Source of the DNA: Clostridia bacterium
Lineage (GTDB): Bacteria; Bacillota; Clostridia; Oscillospirales; Acutalibacteraceae
Length of the DNA stretch: 64,000 nucleotides
Direction: 5' to 3'
NCBI GenBank assembly: GCA_017409265.1
Contig: JAFQSY010000072.1
Location: 1-64,000 of the forward strand
Part shown: one piece after another, positions 59,617-64,000 of the stretch
How positions within the stretch are numbered: position 1 is the first letter of the stretch
How the letters are laid out: each line of letters starts with the position of its first letter
The notes under the pieces: generated by a model
Databases searched by the model: none
What the model was told of the DNA's origin: nothing
The model's input: only the letters and a program-made list of their open reading frames with translations
Made by a program: the position numbers and the translations under genes

Positions 59617-59790
59617 TTATTCCTTGCAACGCTTATAGAATCTAAGCATTGCATAACAGAATCTTTCACACGGTGTCAATGATATATGTAATGGGTCGCC
59701 TTCACGGATACGCATGGTTCTGCGGATTTCTTTGGGGATGACGACCCTTCCGAGGTCGTCGATTCTTCTGACAATACCTGTGGCTTTCAT
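59617..59790 (-). pseudogene. spoVT: spoVT 5' fragment: AbrB-like DNA-binding domain, truncated by the element
   Basis: The 57-codon frame starts MKATGIVRRIDDLGRVVIPK and continues to RIREGDPL, the swapped-hairpin DNA-binding domain of SpoVT. After the core GTGAAGGCGACCC it runs into element sequence and stops after 23 foreign codons (HISLTPCERFCYAMLRFYKRCKE). The DNA-binding part could in principle still dimerise and bind DNA. AAGGAG precedes the ATG. The 3' part of the gene is 12.7 kb away at 46548-47002. Confidence 0.93.
59671..59705. other. right attachment site (element arm plus core)
   Basis: Element arm CGGTGTCAATG (59671-59681), 11 bases, then core GGGTCGCCTTCAC (59693-59705). The arm is the exact reverse complement of the left-end arm. 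Confidence 0.9.
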
Positions 59791-60354
59791 TTTATATCTT
59801 TCTCCTTATGATTTTGCAGGGCAGCTTCGCTTGCTTTCGGGTGTTCAAAGAACATCCTGCGCAATGATATCGCTTATACGGAATTGGCGGGCGGATGATA
59901 TCCGCCCCTACAGCAAAAACCAAACCATTCCCTGCGTTTTAATTTTGTTGCTTTGTTATTGTTTGTCATATTATGCGGTTTATACCGTACAAAATTGATT
60001 TTGCGCAATGATTCGGCATCAGCATGCGGCATGTCTGCCAAATCATAGTTTTTGCCATATTGCAATATCGGGCTTACGGAGTTATACTTTAATTATACAC
60101 CAATCATTCGTCATTTCTTGCGAAAATGCCGCTTTCTTTCAAAAATGCAAAGGGCTTGCAGCTGTTTTCATTCCATTCGGGAAGCAATTCCTTACGGGCA
60201 ACCTGCAAATTTTGTAATTAAATTGCGCTAAAATCAGACAAAAACCTGCGTTTTTGTGCTTTTTTAATTTTTTTCAAAAATTTTTTGTTACATTTTGAGA
60301 TTTTGTTGACTACATAATGAAGGAAAAAATTATTAGTTAACGGAGGTATCTGAA
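59791..60354. other. 564-base region upstream of spoVT and the LRR gene; likely repeat remnants
   Basis: It contains the palindrome GGGCGGATGATATCCGCCC (59888-59906), a direct repeat GCGCAATGAT at about 59860 and 60003, and long low-complexity T/A tracts. The spoVT promoter must lie here but no convincing sigma-G or sigma-A site was picked. The right end supplies GGAGGT before the LRR gene. No gene was recognised. Confidence 0.45.
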
Positions 60355-63300
60355 ATGAAGAAAAAAATCATATCACTATTGCTTACATTGTCGCTGATTC
60401 TGTTATCCGCACCCCTTACGGATTTCGATTTCGGCGGACTGTTTTTTTCGGCGGAAGCAGCGACGGGTTACATAAGCGGAGATTATGAATACACGGTGTA
60501 TAAAAATAACGATTACGAAGACGTCGCATGGATTCTTAAATACAGCGGAAGCGAAAAGGATATCGTTATTCCAGAAACACTTGACGGATACACGGTTGAG
60601 GCTATAGAAGTGAGCTGCTTCGAGGATAACCAGGCTCTTGAAAGCGTTATTTTTCCGAACACTGTAAAGGCAATATACGAAAATGCTTTTAAAAACTGCA
60701 AAAATCTTAAATCGGTCAAATTCCCCGATACTCCCGTAGCTCTTGATAACTATTGCTTTTACGGCTGCGAGAGCTTGGAGGAGGTAACGATTAATCTTGA
60801 CCTGAGTTATAAAGTGGTCTGGTATATCGGCAAAGGCGTTTTTGAGGACAGCGGTGTTAAAAAAATCAATCTTGCCGAAGGCTTAGGCAAGTTCCCTGCC
60901 AGATTGCTCGACGGAACTTTGGTTGAAGAAATTGAACTGCCGAAAAGTGTCGAATATTTTATGGAAGATGCTTTTGAAAACAGCATATGCGAAACCGTTA
61001 TTGCAAAAGGGTTAATTACTCCGCCATACAATGATAATTGGACACATAATAAAACCGAAAACGGTCATATAGACAAGATTATCTATTATCAGCCGCCTGC
61101 AGTATCCGGCGACGGTAATGAATATTTCAGCCGATATGACAGCGAAAACGGATATTGGGTCTGTGAATATTTTGTCGGATGGGAAGAGGATGAGATTGAT
61201 TTCATTTATGACGGCGGCTTCACCTATACGGTAATAAAAGAAACCGGCGAAGCAAATCTTTGGGAATATACGGGCGAAGAAACGGAACTGATTATTCCCG
61301 CAGAAACACCCGACGGAAACCCCGTTGTTGCAATTCATTGTGAATCATTCAGTAAAAATAAAAATCTTAAGAAGGTGGTTATCCCTTCGTCAGTTAAAAC
61401 AATCGGCGTTGAGGCTTTCAAAAACTGCATAACCCTTGAAGAAATTATTATTCCCGATTCGGTTGAAATCATCGGCGATGAAGCGTTTTTAGGTTGCACA
61501 AGCCTTAAAAATATTGATTATCCGCCGATGGATTATATTCCGATAGGTGCATTTTCAAGATGTTCGTCACTTACGGAATTTTTTGTTCCCGAAACGGTTA
61601 AAGCAATCGGAAGCTATGCTTTCGGCAGCTGCACCTCACTTTCAAGCGTAACTCTTAACGAGGGTTTGAAAGAAATCGGATACAGCGCCTTCGGTAAGGC
61701 ACGCCTTGGCGAAGATTATCCCTGCATAAGCGAAATCACTCTGCCCGAAAGCCTTGAATACATTGGAAAATATGCGTTTCAGGGGCTAACTGCATCGCAA
61801 ATTGAAATACCGGAAAAGGTAAAGGAAATTAAAAGCTATACTTTCCAATACAGCAAAATTTCCGAAATCATCTTTAATGAAGGTCTTGAAAAAATAGGCT
61901 ACCATGCATTTCACAACTGCTCTTCGCTCGAAAAAATAAATCTTCCAGATACTGTTAAGTATATTGATGACGGAGCTTTTAAAAGCTGTAAAAATGTTAA
62001 AAGCATTGAACTTTCTCCTCTTGTTACCGAAATATGTAACGGTGCTTTCAGCTCCATACACGGACTTGAGAATATAGTTATTCCGTCAACCATTAAAGTA
62101 ATCGGTGAATCCGCTTTTGCATACTGCAGAAACCTTAAAAGCGTAATTATTGAAAACGGCGTAGAGGAAATAGGAAAATTTGCTTTTTCTTATTGTACTT
62201 CAATAGAGGAGATAACAATACCGGAAAGCATTAAAACAATGCATACAAATATATTATACGATTCGCAAGTGAAAACCCTTAACTACAATGCAAAAGATGC
62301 CGTGATGCTGCCTACAGGAGGGATATCACTTTTGTATGCTTCGGACATCGGTGTTATTAACTTCGGAAATAATGTAAAAACGGTACCGGATCACTTTGCT
62401 GCCAATTCGGATATTGAAAGAATCAATTTACCGGATAGTATTGAACACATTGGCGAATCTGCTTTCTCCGATTGCAGAAAACTCACAGAAATCAATTTGC
62501 CGAAAAACGTTAAAACTATTGGTGACTTTGCATTCTACAATTGTGACCTTCTGACAGAAGTTTTGTTCCCTGATACTGTTATAAGTCTTGGCGAACGGGC
62601 ATTTGGCGGCTGCGACGGTCTTACTCAAATAACCCTGCCCAAAAACGTTGAAACCGTCGGCAAATGGGCATTTTATAACTGCGATTCAGCAACAGAAATT
62701 ACCATCCCCGAAAATGTACGCAGTTTTTCACAGCATGCATTTCAGTGGTGCGATTCGGTAACAATGGTTAATATTAACGCCGTAAGCTGTACGGTAGTAC
62801 CTGAAACAACATCGGAAGAACTGCCTAAATCACCTTTTATATCCTTGAAAAATCTTAAAAATATTAATATCGGTGATACGGTTAAAGAATTACCCTCATA
62901 CCTTTTCAGTTCAGTTGACACTATTGATGTAATCGTTCTCCCGGATTCTGTTACGGATATCGGCGCAGGCGCTTTTGCAAACAGCAGCATCTCCTCTTTG
63001 GAAAACTGTAAAAACCTTGAAAGTATTGAAGAATACGCTTTCATAAACTGCAAAAACCTTTCCTCTTTTGATTTTGGAAATGAGCTTATGCTTATCGGCA
63101 TGGAAGCTTTCAAAGGCTGTACGGATTTAAAAAATGTTTATATTTCCGACTCTGTTGTTAATATTGAAATCGGTGCATTTTCAGGCTGCCCGTCTCTTGA
63201 ATCCGTGCGTATGTCACCTAACGTTGATTATATTCCCCGAGAGGCATTTTATAATTGCAAAGAACTTTCAACCTTCATTTGGGATGCAGAGAGCAAGCTT

Positions 63301-64000
63301 GTCGGCAGACTCGCATTCGGCAACTGCGTTAAACTTGTTGATTTTGATTTCCTTAATGTTGAAAAACTTTATGTCAACAGCTTCCTCGGCAGCGGCGTTA
63401 CCGTTGTTCAGCTCGGCGAAAGCGAAAACGAAGCAAGCCCCACACCGCTGACAACCATTGAAGTTCAGAGCTTCAAGGACTGCGGAAACCTCGCAACTCT
63501 CGGCATCGGCGGTAATGTTACAACAATCAAAACGCAGGCTTTCGCCGACTGCACAAACCTTGAAACCGCAGTTATTGCAGACAGCGTAACCGAAATTGCG
63601 GACGATGCATTTGACGGCTGCGATAAGCTGACGATTTACTGCTCCGAAAATTCCTACGCACATTTATATGCGCAATCGCAGGGCATAAGGGTCAGCACAT
63701 TTGTTATCGCACCCATTCCCAATCAGACCTATACGGGATTTGAAATTGAACCTGAAATTTCCGTTTCCGCTTCGGGCGATAAGCTCGCTGAAGATATTGA
63801 TTTCGGCGTAACCTATACCAACAACATCAACGTCGGCAATGCCGATGTTACGGTCAAGGGCAAGGGCGATTTCAGAATGTTTGCAAGCAAGGCAAACTTT
63901 GCAATCGTTACAAAGAATATCTCTGCCGTAACCGTTGCTCCCATCGCCGACCAACCTTACACAGGTTCTTCCGTTACTCCTGAAATCACCGTAAACGACG
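60355..64000 (+). CDS. secreted BspA-like leucine-rich-repeat protein, 3' end beyond the window
   Basis: At least 1215 codons without a stop. A signal peptide (MKKKIISLLLTLSLILLSAP) is followed by more than 25 BspA-type repeats of about 23 residues built on the pattern I.IP.SV..IG..AF..C.SL. The repeats include insertions such as YTVIKETGEANLWEY. From about residue 1115 (nucleotide 63700) the repeats give way to beta-type modules beginning IAPIPNQTYTGFEIEPEISV and VAPIADQPYTGSSVTPEIT. Such proteins are surface adhesins or ligand binders in gut and oral anaerobes. GGAGGT lies seven bases before the ATG. Confidence 0.93.
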   Translation, partial: MKKKIISLLLTLSLILLSAPLTDFDFGGLFFSAEAATGYISGDYEYTVYKNNDYEDVAWILKYSGSEKDIVIPETLDGYTVEAIEVSCFEDNQALESVIFPNTVKAIYENAFKNCKNLKSVKFPDTPVALDNYCFYGCESLEEVTINLDLSYKVVWYIGKGVFEDSGVKKINLAEGLGKFPARLLDGTLVEEIELPKSVEYFMEDAFENSICETVIAKGLITPPYNDNWTHNKTENGHIDKIIYYQPPAVSGDGNEYFSRYDSENGYWVCEYFVGWEEDEIDFIYDGGFTYTVIKETGEANLWEYTGEETELIIPAETPDGNPVVAIHCESFSKNKNLKKVVIPSSVKTIGVEAFKNCITLEEIIIPDSVEIIGDEAFLGCTSLKNIDYPPMDYIPIGAFSRCSSLTEFFVPETVKAIGSYAFGSCTSLSSVTLNEGLKEIGYSAFGKARLGEDYPCISEITLPESLEYIGKYAFQGLTASQIEIPEKVKEIKSYTFQYSKISEIIFNEGLEKIGYHAFHNCSSLEKINLPDTVKYIDDGAFKSCKNVKSIELSPLVTEICNGAFSSIHGLENIVIPSTIKVIGESAFAYCRNLKSVIIENGVEEIGKFAFSYCTSIEEITIPESIKTMHTNILYDSQVKTLNYNAKDAVMLPTGGISLLYASDIGVINFGNNVKTVPDHFAANSDIERINLPDSIEHIGESAFSDCRKLTEINLPKNVKTIGDFAFYNCDLLTEVLFPDTVISLGERAFGGCDGLTQITLPKNVETVGKWAFYNCDSATEITIPENVRSFSQHAFQWCDSVTMVNINAVSCTVVPETTSEELPKSPFISLKNLKNINIGDTVKELPSYLFSSVDTIDVIVLPDSVTDIGAGAFANSSISSLENCKNLESIEEYAFINCKNLSSFDFGNELMLIGMEAFKGCTDLKNVYISDSVVNIEIGAFSGCPSLESVRMSPNVDYIPREAFYNCKELSTFIWDAESKLVGRLAFGNCVKLVDFDFLNVEKLYVNSFLGSGVTVVQLGESENEASPTPLTTIEVQSFKDCGNLATLGIGGNVTTIKTQAFADCTNLETAVIADSVTEIADDAFDGCDKLTIYCSENSYAHLYAQSQGIRVSTFVIAPIPNQTYTGFEIEPEISVSASGDKLAEDIDFGVTYTNNINVGNADVTVKGKGDFRMFASKANFAIVTKNISAVTVAPIADQPYTGSSVTPEITVND

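Larger units (their letters stand above)
46990..59705. mobile_element. 12.7-kb integrative element inserted in spoVT
   Basis: Bounded by two copies of GGGTCGCCTTCAC (46990-47002 and 59693-59705) that lie in the two halves of spoVT. It carries a large serine recombinase at one end facing outward, tnpV at the other, and the C-terminal remnant of a mobilisation gene. Cargo: a four-gene operon, a DUF4143 ATPase, DeoR and LytTR regulators, two NUDIX genes, two GNATs and an unknown membrane protein. Several cargo genes are visibly richer in A+T than the chromosome. Excision would restore spoVT exactly in frame. Confidence 0.93.

Noticed and set aside
46548..59790. Assembly chimera as the reason for the split spoVT
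   Set aside because: An artefact would not produce equal cores, exact element arms forming a GA-centred palindrome, a serine recombinase at the end and a frame-perfect rejoined gene.
59874..60065. 63-codon minus-strand open frame upstream of spoVT
   Set aside because: It runs through the GGGCGGATGATATCCGCCC palindrome and has no ribosome binding site; more likely repeat sequence.

Overview
The window looks like a chromosome segment of a spore-lineage, Gram-positive, anaerobic gut-type clostridium, most likely Oscillospirales/Ruminococcaceae. That placement is inferred from spoVT, two class B sortases, a BspA-like leucine-rich-repeat protein, threonine-rich extracellular linkers, FtsW/PBP and BlaI/M56 pairs, and strong GGAGG-type ribosome binding sites. 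No rRNA, tRNA or CRISPR array was recognised.

Region 1-46.5 kb is ordinary chromosome. It starts with a minus-strand housekeeping operon (ABC exporter, nadD-yqeK fusion, rsfS, leuS) followed by the start of rpsU at the left edge. Next come a lipoprotein, an M28 peptidase, a VanY-like carboxypeptidase, a sugar transferase and prfB with a cyclase-family gene. Then come galU and a cell-wall pair (FtsW/RodA and a transpeptidase PBP). A plus-strand run follows: cysteine desulfurase, thiI, cinA, two class B sortases and a SpoIID-like protein. After an ABC exporter come fucose genes (fucU, a RhaB-like kinase, fucI), a BlaI/M56 sensor pair and a Cu/Zn-SOD-like protein. The region closes with udg, ribF, typA, a carbohydrate operon holding a GNAT::Gfo/Idh fusion, a WG-repeat/SH3 protein and a SanA-like protein.

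Region 46.99-59.71 kb is an integrated mobile element of about 12.7 kb that splits spoVT. The 3' part of spoVT (GAF-like domain) is fused in frame to the end of a large serine recombinase at the left end. The 5' part (AbrB-like DNA-binding domain) lies at the right end, followed by tnpV. Both junctions carry the same 13-bp core. Joining them across the core gives an uninterrupted 179-codon spoVT. The circle junction would be a 52-bp imperfect palindrome with 11-bp arms and a central GA, as expected for a TnpX/TndX-type attP. The mobilisation gene is reduced to its C-terminal part, so the element may now be excisable but not self-mobilisable, resembling the skin elements that interrupt sigK. 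Its cargo is a four-gene translationally coupled operon (toroid-fold protein, GNAT, kinase, flavodoxin-like), a DUF4143 ATPase inside a 15-bp inverted repeat, a DeoR regulator, a NUDIX protein, a Cys-rich LytTR regulator and an AT-rich trio (membrane protein, GNAT, NUDIX).

To the right, beyond the spoVT start, lie a repeat-like non-coding stretch and a large secreted BspA-type leucine-rich-repeat protein that runs off the window.

Other points of interest: nadD lacks a canonical start codon; prfB lacks the usual frameshift site; the SpoIID-like domain appears circularly permuted behind a possible degenerate CinA module; there is a 28-residue membrane peptide gene; and several MITE-like palindromic intergenic elements are present.
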